Of a stretch of 64,000 nucleotides of DNA, positions 55,082-64,000 are shown piece after piece. Location of the stretch: positions 7,616,415 to 7,680,414 of the forward strand of contig JAKSZU010000008.1 in the NCBI GenBank assembly GCA_026018925.1, read 5' to 3'. How positions within the stretch are numbered: position 1 is the stretch's first letter; each line of letters starts with the position of its first letter. Source of the stretch: Tupaia tana. Its lineage: Eukaryota > Chordata > Mammalia > Scandentia > Tupaiidae. Position numbers and translations under genes: made by a program. Below the pieces are notes generated by a model, which was not told the origin of the DNA, did no database searches, and worked only from the letters and a program-made list of their open reading frames with translations.

Positions 55082-55362
55082 TTTTTTTTTAAGGGAATTT
55101 TTTTTAAGAGAGAGATTTTTGCTATAGGGCACATGTGCCCACCGGGGTGACAGAGAGAGATAAAGAGACAGAGAGCAAGAAATCAGCCACGAAGGGGTAT
55201 GGCCACACCACAATTCCTTCTCCTCCATTCTCCTCTTGGAATTTTGGACAAGCCTGCACATGCACTCAGCATGAGTTTCAAGATACCGAATCGAGGACTC
55301 AAACTATGGTCAGCCATGTAGGAGTTCAGCACCCAAATCACTACACCTCCCACTGGCCCCTT
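55082..55362 (-). mobile_element. tRNA-derived SINE, long form, minus
   Basis: 'gagatttttgctatagggc', 'gaaatcagccacgaagg', 'ggaattttggacaagcctgc', ending 'cctcccactggcccc'. Confidence 0.85.
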
Positions 55363-55374
55363 AAGGAAAACTTT

Positions 55375-55680
55375 AAAAGTTTATTTATTTATTTGAAAGG
55401 GAGAGAGACAGAAGCACCCTTAACAGGGTCTCTCACACAGCAACCCATGACTCCCAGGCCTCCCAGCCAGCCAGGATCACAGACACGTGTGCAAGACGTG
55501 TGCGCAGGTGCACCCAGGAACTGAACTCCGATCGTCCATGTGGCTTCCAGCATTGCAGAACATTGCACTACCGCTGTGCCACCATGCCTAGGCATTTTTC
55601 CCCTTCTTTTATTCCCCCTTAGCCTCCAAAGTTGCTGGGACTACAGACACACACTACGATACACGGCCTTCTAGTTGGAC
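55375..55680 (-). mobile_element. 7SL-tRNA composite SINE, minus
   Basis: On the minus strand: 'gtgtgtctgtagtcccagc', 'aactttggaggctaaggg', then 'gcctaggcatggtggcac', 'ggacgatcggagttcag', 'gagagaccctgttaaggg', tail 'aaataaataaataaac'. This is the most complete composite in the window. Confidence 0.9.
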
Positions 55681-55914
55681 AGTGAACTGAGGCCAGGCCT
55701 CCCAGGTGGTCCCGGCTGTTGAGCACAGCGCCTTCGCAGTGTGTGCTACTGTGGCTGAGCCTAGAGCTTTAGCTTGGACCCTTCATTCGCAATCCAAGGG
55801 GTTCCCTCTGGGTCTCTCCCTTCAGGGCCTCCTTTGCTCCACTGGTGTTTTTCTCACTTCTCTGGACGTTATGGAATGTTACTGACTTTTGAGGGGAAAA
55901 AAAAAAATTCTGCC

Positions 55915-55916
55915 AT

Positions 55917-55955
<39 letters not shown>

Positions 55956-55962
55956 TTTTTGC
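55915..55962. repeat. (TTTA)n microsatellite
   Basis: Eleven or so TTTA units. Confidence 0.95.
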
Positions 55963-56005
55963 AGAGTATTTTATATTCACATGAAGCTGTAAGAAATAAT
56001 TCAGA

Positions 56006-56266
56006 GGGGCCAGCAGCTGACCTGGTGGTTAAGCCGCTAGATCCCACATGGCTGACGCTGTGGTTCAAGTCCTAGACCTGGCTACTTAAAAATCATGCCT
56101 GATGCATGTACATGTGTGCCCAAAATCCTAAGAGGGGGATGAAGGGAAAGGGGCAATGGTGTGGCCATCCCCACTGGGGGGTGATTTCTCACTTTCCCTC
56201 TGTCTCTGTCTCTGTCTCTCTCTGGTGAATATACATGTCTTACGGTAAAAATCTAAAAAAAAGAAA
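56006..56266 (+). mobile_element. tRNA-derived SINE, long form
   Basis: 'gaggggccagcagctgacc', 'ggttaagccgctagatccc', 'ggttcaagtcctagacc', 'tgtcttacggtaaaaatc'. Confidence 0.85.
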
Positions 56267-56284
56267 GAAAGTCAGAAGGGCTCC

Positions 56285-56880
56285 TTGGACCCATTGCCTA
56301 GTTTCCTCCACAGTAACATTTTACAAAGTTTTAATCCAATCTCACAGCCAGTATCTCCACACTGGTGGAATCAGGCATTCATATTCAAATTTTCCCACTT
56401 GTGTTTGTACTCTGTGAGTGTATTAAATCCTATACAATTGTATCCGATGTAGTTTGTGTCTTCACAACCATAACCAAGATACCAAATAGTTCCAACTCTA
56501 TTCTCCAAGAATCCCTTACAACTGCACCCCAACCCCCTACCGCTCAGCAATCTGTTCCCCATCTCTGAAATGCTACATATACAGCATGTAACACCCAGGA
56601 CTGGCCTCAGTGGCTTCGCACCATGCCCGGGAGAATCAGCCAGGCTGTTTTGTGCATCAGTGGCTTGTTCCTTTTCACTGCAAGGTAATGCTCCCCTGGA
56701 CCCCAGTTTGTTTATCCACTCACCTGAGGAAAAGCACCTGGGCTCATTCCCATTTACAAATAAAGCTGGTATGATATTTGTGTGCAGACTTCTGTGTGAA
56801 CATGCAATTTTCATTTCTTTGGATAAATGCCAGGAGTGCAACTGCTAGGTCAGATGCAGTTGCACATATCATCCGTTGAG
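56285..56880 (-). mobile_element. Old L1 3' UTR, minus
   Basis: 'ttgtttatccactcacctg', 'ggctcattcccatttacaaa', 'aataaagctggtatgat', 'ggataaatgccaggagtgc', 'aactgctaggtc' is antisense L1M 3' sequence. Confidence 0.8.
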
Positions 56881-56889
56881 AAGCTGCAA

Positions 56890-58160
56890 GAAAAAAATAA
56901 ATAAATAACTACATAGCAGTGTGAGTGATCCCTTTTCTTGTGCTATTAGCTCTTCACTATCCCAGATTCCCACTCTGGCTGACACTGTAAAACCATGCTC
57001 CTGCACTCAGAAATGAGCCTTAAGTGACTAGAAGTCTGCCTGTAAACGGGCTAAAGTAAGTAAGGCCCACGGTGTGTACCACTGCCCCCCCCCCCCATGG
57101 CTGTGCAAACACTCCTTGCCCATTTCCTCTCTGCCCCAAGAACCTTCCACTATCTCTTCCCCTGGAGACCCACCCCAGACCACCCTAGACCAGGTGCGAT
57201 GGTTCAGCTGTACCCATCGTCCTCACCTAGCATTGCCACCTCCACTAGAATTGCTAGATTGTCTTTTTCACCAGGCTCTCAATTTTCTGGGAGCAGGACA
57301 GAGATGGGCTCATCCAGCCTTGATATCTGACCCACTGCCTGTGCATAGGAAGTGTCCAGTTCATGTTCTGTTGCTGCTGAATGAGAAGTAGTCCTAGTCT
57401 GAACAGTTCTCCAGTACAAAACTCCAGCAGCCAATAAGAGCTGGCACGGGAGTTAAAAGCCTAAGTCAAGGAGAAGGCAACAGTCACTATGGCTGATGTG
57501 AATTCATGTCTTTTAAGTAGTCTCAAATAGTTTCTATTTATAAATTAACAATTTCTTCAAGGAAAGCAATGGGCTTGTTATCTGCCTCACTTTACGTGTC
57601 TTTGGAAATCAGCCCTTTACAGATGCAGACAGAACAGAAAGGCATCCCAGGCTGACCTGCAAACTTGGATCTCCACACATGCTCTAGCTAATAACCTGGC
57701 TGAACTGCTAATTAATAGTTCTGAGAATTAGTGCCTTCTAACACACTCTTAGCTGGACTTCTGAGTTCATGTGATTAAGTTCATTCTCATTCTAGAAGAT
57801 GTTCTCATATTTCCAAGAGTAAGAATTTCATTATCACCTAGAAATGGTCATCACCCTAGAGATGGTTATAATTGGTGCACAGTCTGACTCCTGCCCAGGG
57901 ACTCAGACGATTCTAATCAGCCAAGTGCCTAAACCCAGGCCAGGAATTCATCCAGGGACACAACAGCCCAGGCTCTGCCGAGCCCTTCCACAACCTGTGT
58001 GCTCTCACTTACTGCCAGTCCAGAAGGTCTCAGGCCCGTGAGGGTGACATGAGTCAGGAACTGTAAGGCATTAGAAGGTGACTGGAAAATAATTAGCATG
58101 TGCTTTCAGCAGGGTTCCCCAAAGAACTGGAATTAACAGTGTCAACAGGGTGTGTGTGTA
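56890..58160. other. No gene recognised; partly candidate conserved noncoding
   Basis: Repeat-poor. 57,500-57,730 has several homeobox-type cores ('ctaattaatag' at 57,710). Open frames in 57,070-57,390 lack a recognised domain. Confidence 0.35.
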
Positions 58161-58162
58161 CA

Positions 58163-58220
58163 TATGAGGTACTTCAAAAAGTCCATGGAAAATGGAATTA
58201 CAGTCCAAGTTTAGTGAACC
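58163..58220. mobile_element. Palindromic MITE, family A, half copy
   Basis: 'gaggtacttcaaaaagtcc', 'atggaaaatggaattacag', then divergence. Confidence 0.6.
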
Positions 58221-58699
58221 AGGTCCACACGAGTATCTGGAGATTAGTCGCTAGAGGACTATCGTAACTGGAACAATCAAAAGAAAAATGCCTGCAAGGA
58301 AAAAGAATTATTTCGTATTCTTCAAGGGGATTAAAGATATCCAGCTAAGCTGTTTGAGGAGACTTCCCTTCTCTCTCTGGATTTTTCCGCCAGAAATCCC
58401 ATCTGCTTTCTGCAGGAGCCAGCACCACTGGCAGCTTTCACATGCTGCAATTTTCTCCCACTCCCTCTGCTGAAACGGGTGAATCTTTGATCTCAGTGTA
58501 AAGGGCTGTCTTCCCTGAACCGAGAGGATGCTGAGCGGTGTCATTCTCACAGGAGTTAGTAATCAGGGACCAGACGGCCTCCGCCTTGACAATTTTGACT
58601 GTAAACCATGCCTAGTGACCTGGTGTCTCTGCCCAGTGACCCCGTCCACTCCAGCATGGTTCACGCGACCTGCATTCCCTTTAGCTCACAATTCTGTCT

Positions 58700-59115
58700 C
58701 TGCAGATACAAACTTTAAAAATGGAACTAAAGTACAAATTTATTTTGGTAAAAAAAAAAAGTGAGATCCATGTGTAGTTTCTTCATAATACACATTTTCT
58801 TTTTTATTTTTTTTGAGAGGTTTTTGCTATAGGGCATGTGTGCTCACCAGATAGAGAGAGACAAGAGACAGAGAGATAGGAAGTGAGAAAGCACTTCCCA
58901 GGAGGGATGGTCACACTGCAATCCCTTCTCCTCCATTTTCCTCTCAGGATCTTGGGCACACACGCACACACGCCTGGCATGCGTTTAAGCCACCAGGTCC
59001 GGGACTCGAACTGCGGTCGACTACGTGGGAGTCCAGCGATATAGCCATTACGCCAATTGCTGGTCCTGTGTAATACGGGTTATCTGTGAGTGTTTTGACA
59101 ATCCCGTGTAGTGAG
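58700..59115. mobile_element. Palindromic MITE, family A, split by a SINE
   Basis: 'aaaaatggaactaaagtac', 'aaatttattttggtaaaa', 'catgtgtagtttcttcataa', then the SINE, then a decayed right arm to about 59,110. Confidence 0.6.
58799..59066 (-). mobile_element. tRNA-derived SINE, long form, minus, inside MITE
   Basis: 'gaggtttttgctatagggc', 'gtccgggactcgaactgc', ending 'cgccaattgctggtcc'. Little-diverged head. Confidence 0.9.
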
Positions 59116-59269
59116 CGCTTTCCTTGCTTCTCAAAGTCCTTCTTGGCCAGTGCACCAGACACGGTGGACAAGTGGACTGTCCCAGGGAGCAGCTCTCAGG
59201 CCCACTTCACCTGACCTCCTGGGTCACTTGTACTTTACAGAAATGAACTCAGCTAATTCAGAAGGAATT

Positions 59270-59351
59270 TATTGGTTTGTCAGAAAAGTCACGACAGATT
59301 TTTCTGTTTTCCTATGCAAAAATGTGTCATGGCTTTTCCGATGATCCAATA
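59270..59351. mobile_element. Palindromic MITE, family B
   Basis: 'tattggtttgtcagaaaag' and 'cttttccgatgatccaata' pair. 82 bases. Confidence 0.8.
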
Positions 59352-59607
59352 GCAAAGGATATCGAGATACTAAAGTATCTTCCACAGCCTGGAATATGAG
59401 CAGCTGAGGCTACGGAGCCAAGGGAGACCTCCCCGCTGCCCATCCCCGGCACCAGGCCCTGCTAGAGGCCCCACAGCTACCCCTGAGAGGGGCACTGCCC
59501 ATGCCATGCCCTCTTCAGGAAGAAGTCCCTGGGCCCGTTTCTTTGGAACATCAGCTCCTGAGCCAGAGGCTGGTCCAGGTACTTGTGGTGGAGGGAACCC
59601 AGGTACC

Positions 59608-60025
59608 TGCAATGGTTAATGTTATGTGTCAACTTGGCAGAGCTAACCCCGTCCCTGTCCCCTGGTCAAGCCAGGCTAAATGATTAACATTTAAGTATGA
59701 TTAACGTTTAAATCAGTAGAGATTGAAGACAGCAGATTACCCTCTATTGCATGGGATGCCTCATTTAATCAGCCCGGAGCTTTAAAAGCAAAGACTAAGG
59801 CCTCCTGAATAGAAGGCAATCCTGCCTCCAGGGTGCGCCGTGGAGATTATGCCTGCACTTCCGGACTGCAGCCTCAGCTCCGGCCGGAACTTCCAGCCAG
59901 CCTGCCAACTTCGCTTTTGTTCTTGCAAGCCCTGACAACTGCGTGAGGCACTTTCTCTAAATCTAAATCTATTTATCTGATTAACCCATTGGCTCTGTTT
60001 CCCTGGATAACTCTGTCACTTACCT
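59608..60025 (+). mobile_element. Ancient LTR-like interspersed repeat
   Basis: 'caatggttaatgttatgtgt', 'caacttggcagagc', 'tttaaatcagtagagattg', 'cagattaccctctattgc', 'cattggctctgtttccctgg' are recalled from a common placental repeat. The class is likely LTR but the name is uncertain. Confidence 0.55.
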
Positions 60026-60149
60026 GCGTGCAGCGGCAAGGAGGGTGGCTTGTCTAATGTGAGGAATGACTCTCACTAGGATGCTAGAACCAAGGGGCTG
60101 GAAGATGGCCCACCACTAACCACCTGTGACCATCTGTGAGGGGCCGACC

Positions 60150-60306
60150 AACACAAGACAGTTCAGTGCTGGCACCAGGAGACCCCATGGTCTGAGCTTG
60201 GCTGGGCTGGGGGGACTGCTGCATCAAGACCCCTTTGGGGTACCTTTCCCTCTCTCTCTTTTGTGTCTCTCACTCATGGAAGAAAGAAAGAAACTTTAAA
60301 AAAAGA
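60150..60306 (+). mobile_element. tRNA-like SINE, type B, 5' clipped
   Basis: 'gacagttcagtgctggcacc', 'gcatcaagacccctttgggg', CT tract, 'gaagaaagaaagaaacttt'. Confidence 0.7.
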
Positions 60307-60412
60307 TTCTGAGAAGAGGCTATGCTAAGCAGCTGGAGAAAACAACAAATCATACTACATTTATTGTCCTATAAATTTTATGTCCACAATAAACACTAAA
60401 GTCTTTTACTTT

Positions 60413-60421
60413 GCAAAGTTT
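60413..60421 (+). repeat. Target duplication, left, of KCTD1 pseudogene
   Basis: GCAAAGTTT, repeated at 62,517-62,525. Confidence 0.75.
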
Positions 60422-62516
60422 GCGGCTGTTAACGTTTCTGGAGTGTCCAAAGACGAAGACTTCCGCATTTCTTCAATCCTGGATAGAACTGCCCCTCGGC
60501 TGCCGGCTCGCTCCCGCATGTGAGAGGGGTGGGGCGCCGGGCCTGGCGGATAAGCACCACGCTGGACCATCACTCCTTCGCTTCTCCAGACTCCGTGAAG
60601 GGAGACCTGGCTTCCTCATGCGATGGCCTCCCGAAGAAAGCCGACATTACGCTGCTGATAGAGAAGTCAGACCTGCCTGCTCTGCTTCGCTGCGGCGGCC
60701 ACACACAGGCGTCTCACAGCAGCGCTCGGGCCGCCCGGTGCAGACCCCCGGCTTCCAGGGCAGTGAGGGGCCATGGAAGGGGCACTGCTCCTCTGGCACT
60801 GGAGAAGAGAGACCACCCCGCCCTCTCGACCGGCGCCCTGTCTCTGCCCGCCCGCGTGTCCAGACCTCTGGTCACTAGATCCCCTGCAGCTCTACTGAAC
60901 AACCAAGGCCTTCCTACTCCAGCACAACTCACAAAATCCTGTGCGGCCATCCACACTGAGGTGGCGTGCCACCTACACACCAGCAGCCTGGCTACCCTCA
61001 CGGAATACCCTGAATCCAGTATCAGAAGACCTTTTTTTTTTTTTTTTTTTGGAGAAGTTTTTCCTATAGGGCACATGCGCTCACCAAAAAGACAGAGAAA
61101 GAGAGACAGAGAGACAGAAAGCGAGAAATCACCCCACTGGAGGGGGTGGGGTGGCTGGCCACACTGCAATCCCTTCTCCGTTCTTCTCTTGGGATCTTGG
61201 GCACACAAACATGTACCCCGCATGAGTTTAAGCCACCATTGGCCCCTTAGGAAGACTTTCTGATGGTACCGAGCCCATTGTTGGACAGTCTCAGCATTAT
61301 TTCATTGACAGAGATGGACAGATGTTCAGGTATATCTTGAATTTTCTTCCAACATCAAAACTCCTCAAGCCTGATGATTTCAAAGACTATACTTTGTTAT
61401 GTGAAGGCCCTGTGAGTGCCTCCTGGTGCGTGTGGCCCAGACCTTGGAGGAAGACTCACTCGTCGGAGACAAATCCTTGGTAGAAGTATTTCCAGAGAGC
61501 AATGATGTGATGTGTAACTGTCAGTGCAGGCTGCAATCATGACTACATACGTCATCAGGTTTCCACTCAGTGGCTACTGTCACCTCAATTCAGCCCAGGT
61601 CCTTGAGAGGTTGCAGCAAAAAGGCTTTGAAACTGGGCTCCTGTCGGGGAGGGGTGGACTCGTCCCAGTTCAGCGCATACGTCCTCTAGCGGGAACCGAA
61701 GCATCACCCACCTGTCCCCTGTCATCCAGATAAAGCAAGAGCCTCTGGACTAATCGACATACTTCTCCTGCACAAAGGAAAACATACACGACAAATAACG
61801 CAAACAAACAAGGGACGTCTGTGTGCCTTTGGACCCAAGTCCTGGACCTAGAGTTGAATAAAAGATACGTTTACATCCACTAGAGACCACACGTCTATTC
61901 ATATAGGAACAATTGTGACATCCTCTAGGTGTAAAAAATAAATACATACATATATATATGTCAAAGGTAGGAAATGCAGAAAAAGACGAAGCACGATAGC
62001 TCCAGTTGGTGCTGTAATGACCGTGAAGTACCCTGGGCCTCCCAAGGCCACTGACCAATAAAAGGCATGAGTGGTGAGGACATTTACACTTTTTATTGCC
62101 AACAGCCAGCCATTGTTTCTTTTCCTTTTAAATAAAAAAAAAAAAAATTAAAAAAAAAAAACAGAAATAAAAACAACAGACACCTTGAGTCTAGTTTCTT
62201 TGCATATTGAGGTTTCATGTTTCTCTTGGGCAGGGACCAGGCAGGACTTGAGAAAAACTCTCATGAGCACACTGCATTTGGGAGACATTAGACAGGAGAT
62301 TTTAAATGTAGTTTGTATGGAAGTCACATTTTTCTGTCCACCTCATAGATGGGAACTTTACTTTGTTTTTAAACTGCTCAGTTCTGCAACGGGGCCAGAA
62401 TTATTACTTGTTAGAGTTGCTCCAGTTTGCGTCTGCTGCTTTCCTATAATTTTTCAAATTTTATAATGTATTAAATACAATAAACTCTGTTTAAAAAATG
62501 AAAAAGAAAAGAAAAG
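60422..62516 (+). pseudogene. KCTD1: Processed KCTD1 pseudogene with SINE insertion
   Basis: An intronless copy of KCTD1 mRNA: 5' UTR (60,422-60,855), coding region (60,856 to about 61,752), 3' UTR ending with AATAAA at 62,479-62,484 and an A-rich tail. The coding part starts where the parent ATG is replaced by GTG, then reads [17 protein letters not shown] and PTPAQLTKS. After the SINE it gives [24 protein letters not shown] and DDFKDYTLL of the BTB domain, and later [26 protein letters not shown] and the C-terminal IKQEPLD in shifted frames. The parent is a BTB-domain adaptor that forms oligomers and represses AP-2 transcription factors. Start loss, frameshifts, stops and the SINE make it non-coding. 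Sequence details such as NNQG favour KCTD1 over its paralogue KCTD15; a library comparison would settle it. Confidence 0.9.
61031..61250 (-). mobile_element. tRNA-derived SINE, minus, inside KCTD1 pseudogene
   Basis: T-run, 'gagaagtttttcctatagg', (GA) tract, 'ttgggatcttgggcacac', ending 'ccattggcccctta'. The target 'gaagacctttt' (61,025) and 'gaagactttc' (61,251) are the duplicated KCTD1 codons. The SINE head is 5' truncated on its own strand. Confidence 0.9.
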
Positions 62517-62525
62517 GCAAAGTTT

Positions 62526-62727
62526 AGTAGTGAGATGCTTCACAATTTAGAGCCAGAAAATGAAAGTTTTAGATAGATAAATAAAGTAGAATTTTGACAC
62601 TGACCATGAGTTACTTTGCTCCCTTGAGCAAAGTCACCACACAATCAAGAAAGACCAAAATACAATTATTAAACCTAGCTCAAGAAGTCTAAAGGCCATA
62701 GAAAGTCATGCTTATTAAATGAAAGAT
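62526..62727. other. No gene recognised
   Basis: AT-rich flank. It includes a short hairpin ACTTTGCTC/GAGCAAAGT near 62,612. Confidence 0.4.
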
Positions 62728-62728
62728 T

Positions 62729-62809
62729 AGGGCCAGAAGGGGTCATGGTGGTTAAGGCGCTGGATTCCTACATGACCAACCATGGTTTGAGTCCCAGTCC
62801 TGAGGGCTT

Positions 62810-62866
<57 letters not shown>

Positions 62867-62958
62867 GGTAAGTGTACATGTCCTATAGCAAATTTAAAAA
62901 ATAATAATTAATAAAATTAAATTAATTACTTTTAAAAATAATAAAATAAATAAATGAA
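62729..62958 (+). mobile_element. tRNA-derived SINE, short form, with (TC)n
   Basis: 'gggccagaaggggtcatgg', 'ggttaaggcgctggattcc', (TC)n 62,813-62,865, 'gtcctatagcaaattt'. Confidence 0.9.
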
Positions 62959-62974
62959 AGATTAAAACCTCATA

Positions 62975-63167
62975 AGGCCCAGCCTGACTGCAGTGCTGGA
63001 AGCCATATGGCCAGACACAGGTTCAGACCAGCCCGGAACACATGGGTGCCCATGATCTCGACCAGCTGAGGGCTGAAGGGAGTCACAGTATTTACCATCC
63101 CTGCCGATGGTGTTTCTCTCTCTCTCTCACTCACTCACTCTCTCTCTCTCGGTCTCTCTTTCTCTCA

Positions 63168-63198
<31 letters not shown>

Positions 63199-63225
63199 GC
63201 TATTATGAATAAAATAAAGTGAAAT
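62975..63225 (+). mobile_element. tRNA-like SINE, type B, with (CA)n
   Basis: 'ggcccagcctgactgcagtg', 'caggttcagaccagccc', 'gtgcccatgatctcgacc', CT tract, (CA)n at 63,170-63,197, 'gaataaaataaagtgaaat'. Confidence 0.75.
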
Positions 63226-63365
63226 TTTTTAAAACTTCTAGAGAAACTAGAAGAGGTTATTTGTTGATGATATAAGAAAAAGCTTGACTCTCAACTGTTT
63301 TGATCCTAAAGAAAATGAAGAACCAAATGTTCTAGAATGAAGGATTAACAAAAGTGTCTAGATGT

Positions 63366-63438
63366 ACTGGGTTATCAGAAAAGTCATGACATATTTTAGC
63401 ATCGAAACAATACGGTGTGACTTTTCTGATGCCCTAAT
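63366..63438. mobile_element. Palindromic MITE, family B
   Basis: 'tactgggttatcagaaaagt' pairs with 'acttttctgatgccctaata'. 73 bases. Confidence 0.8.
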
Positions 63439-63440
63439 AT

Positions 63441-63650
63441 TATAGTAAGAGCTACTTGCCAGACACTGTGCTATGGGCTTCCCTTAGCTTACCTTACCTA
63501 AGCTACTGGACAAGCAGGCAGACGTCGCCATCAGCATCCTGATCATTTCTGACCAGGGAGCTGACGCTCAGAGCAGTTAAGTCAGTGTCCCACGATCATG
63601 AAGCTAATCACGGGTAGGGCCTGGAAGGAAGCCCAGCCGGTCTCTGACCA
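63441..63650 (+). mobile_element. MIR fragment
   Basis: 'agacactgtgctatgggctt', 'gctgacgctcagagcagtta', 'tcatgaagctaatcacggg' match the MIR series. Confidence 0.7.
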
Positions 63651-64000
63651 CCAGGCTGTATGCCTCCTTACAAATACTAAAATCTCTCTAGCAATAGCCA
63701 GCTTTCTGGCTCACCTCTTCTTTCTTTCATTAAGTGTCATTGTTTAATCACTATGATCCAGGTGGACTTTAATATCAACTTATTGAAGTTTTGATCCCAA
63801 GCCATCTGTAGTTTATGTGCCACCCCTCAGCATATGCAAAACGTCCCCTTCACGTTGTTAGTGTAAGACATTGTGCAGTCAAAGATGGCTACAGTGTAGG
63901 TAGTCCTCATTGCATGCGTGTACAAGTGTCCTCGACTACACTGGAAGGTGGGGAAATAGAGGACCTCTAACACATGTTTTTTTTTTTTTTTTGGTTTTTT
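63651..64000. other. No gene recognised; ends in a T-run
   Basis: Unique-looking. The T-run at 63,978-63,992 suggests a minus-strand retroposon continuing beyond the window. Confidence 0.45.

Noticed and set aside
60520-61263. 247-codon open frame
   Set aside because: It joins KCTD1 5' UTR, KCTD1 N-terminal codons and antisense SINE sequence; it is a chance fusion in a pseudogene.
62612-62634. Short hairpin ACTTTGCTC/GAGCAAAGT
   Set aside because: Nine-base arms are expected by chance in 64 kb.

Overview
This is repeat-dense, gene-poor mammalian nuclear DNA, most likely from a tree shrew (Tupaia). About thirty insertions belong to one tRNA-derived SINE family: a tRNA-like head with A and B boxes, then, in long copies, a roughly 170-base tail with a CT-rich stretch ending in CCCTATAGCAAAAACCTCTCC and poly-A. 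There is also a second tRNA-like SINE ending in AGAAATAAATAAACTT and a composite joining a 7SL/Alu-like monomer to it. I know tRNA and 7SL composites as the tree-shrew 'Tu' SINEs. I saw no primate Alu, rodent B2/ID, carnivore or lagomorph SINEs. The species call is inference; the repeat structure is directly visible.

I found no functional host gene. The only protein-coding sequences of size are those of a full-length LINE-1 (L1) at 31,976-38,213. It has three identical 129-base 5' repeats, an intron-like spacer, an intact ORF1 (319 aa) and an ORF2 that stays in one frame for 1,285 codons apart from two tryptophan-to-stop changes. Past its first A-run it carries about 206 bases of apparently unique DNA with their own AATAAA signal and A-tail. 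A 13-base target duplication lies outside everything, which fits a 3' transduction. The element sits in the 3' part of an older L1. The only host gene trace is a processed KCTD1 pseudogene (60,422-62,516), bounded by a 9-base duplication and broken by a SINE.

Layout: 1-2.8 kb is an old plus-strand L1 split by SINEs and a MITE, followed by an L2 fragment. 2.8-30 kb is SINEs, MIR/L2 relics, palindromic MITEs and an AT-rich unique block (8.0-9.2 kb). 30-39.4 kb is the old L1 with the young L1 inside it. 39.4-48 kb is mostly SINEs, an LTR candidate, L1 pieces and an MLT1 LTR. 48.2-50.7 kb is a three-layer nest (L1 inside Tigger-like MITE inside old L1). 51-60 kb is SINEs including 7SL composites, a 28-base CpG-rich minisatellite and old L1/LTR relics. 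60.4-62.5 kb is the KCTD1 pseudogene, and the last 1.5 kb is SINEs, a MITE and MIR.

The repeats share one machinery: L1 proteins insert L1, SINEs and processed pseudogenes at AT-rich targets, giving the A-tails and short duplications seen throughout. Two palindromic MITE families (about 119 and 80 bases) are the older DNA-transposon layer and were often hit later by SINEs.
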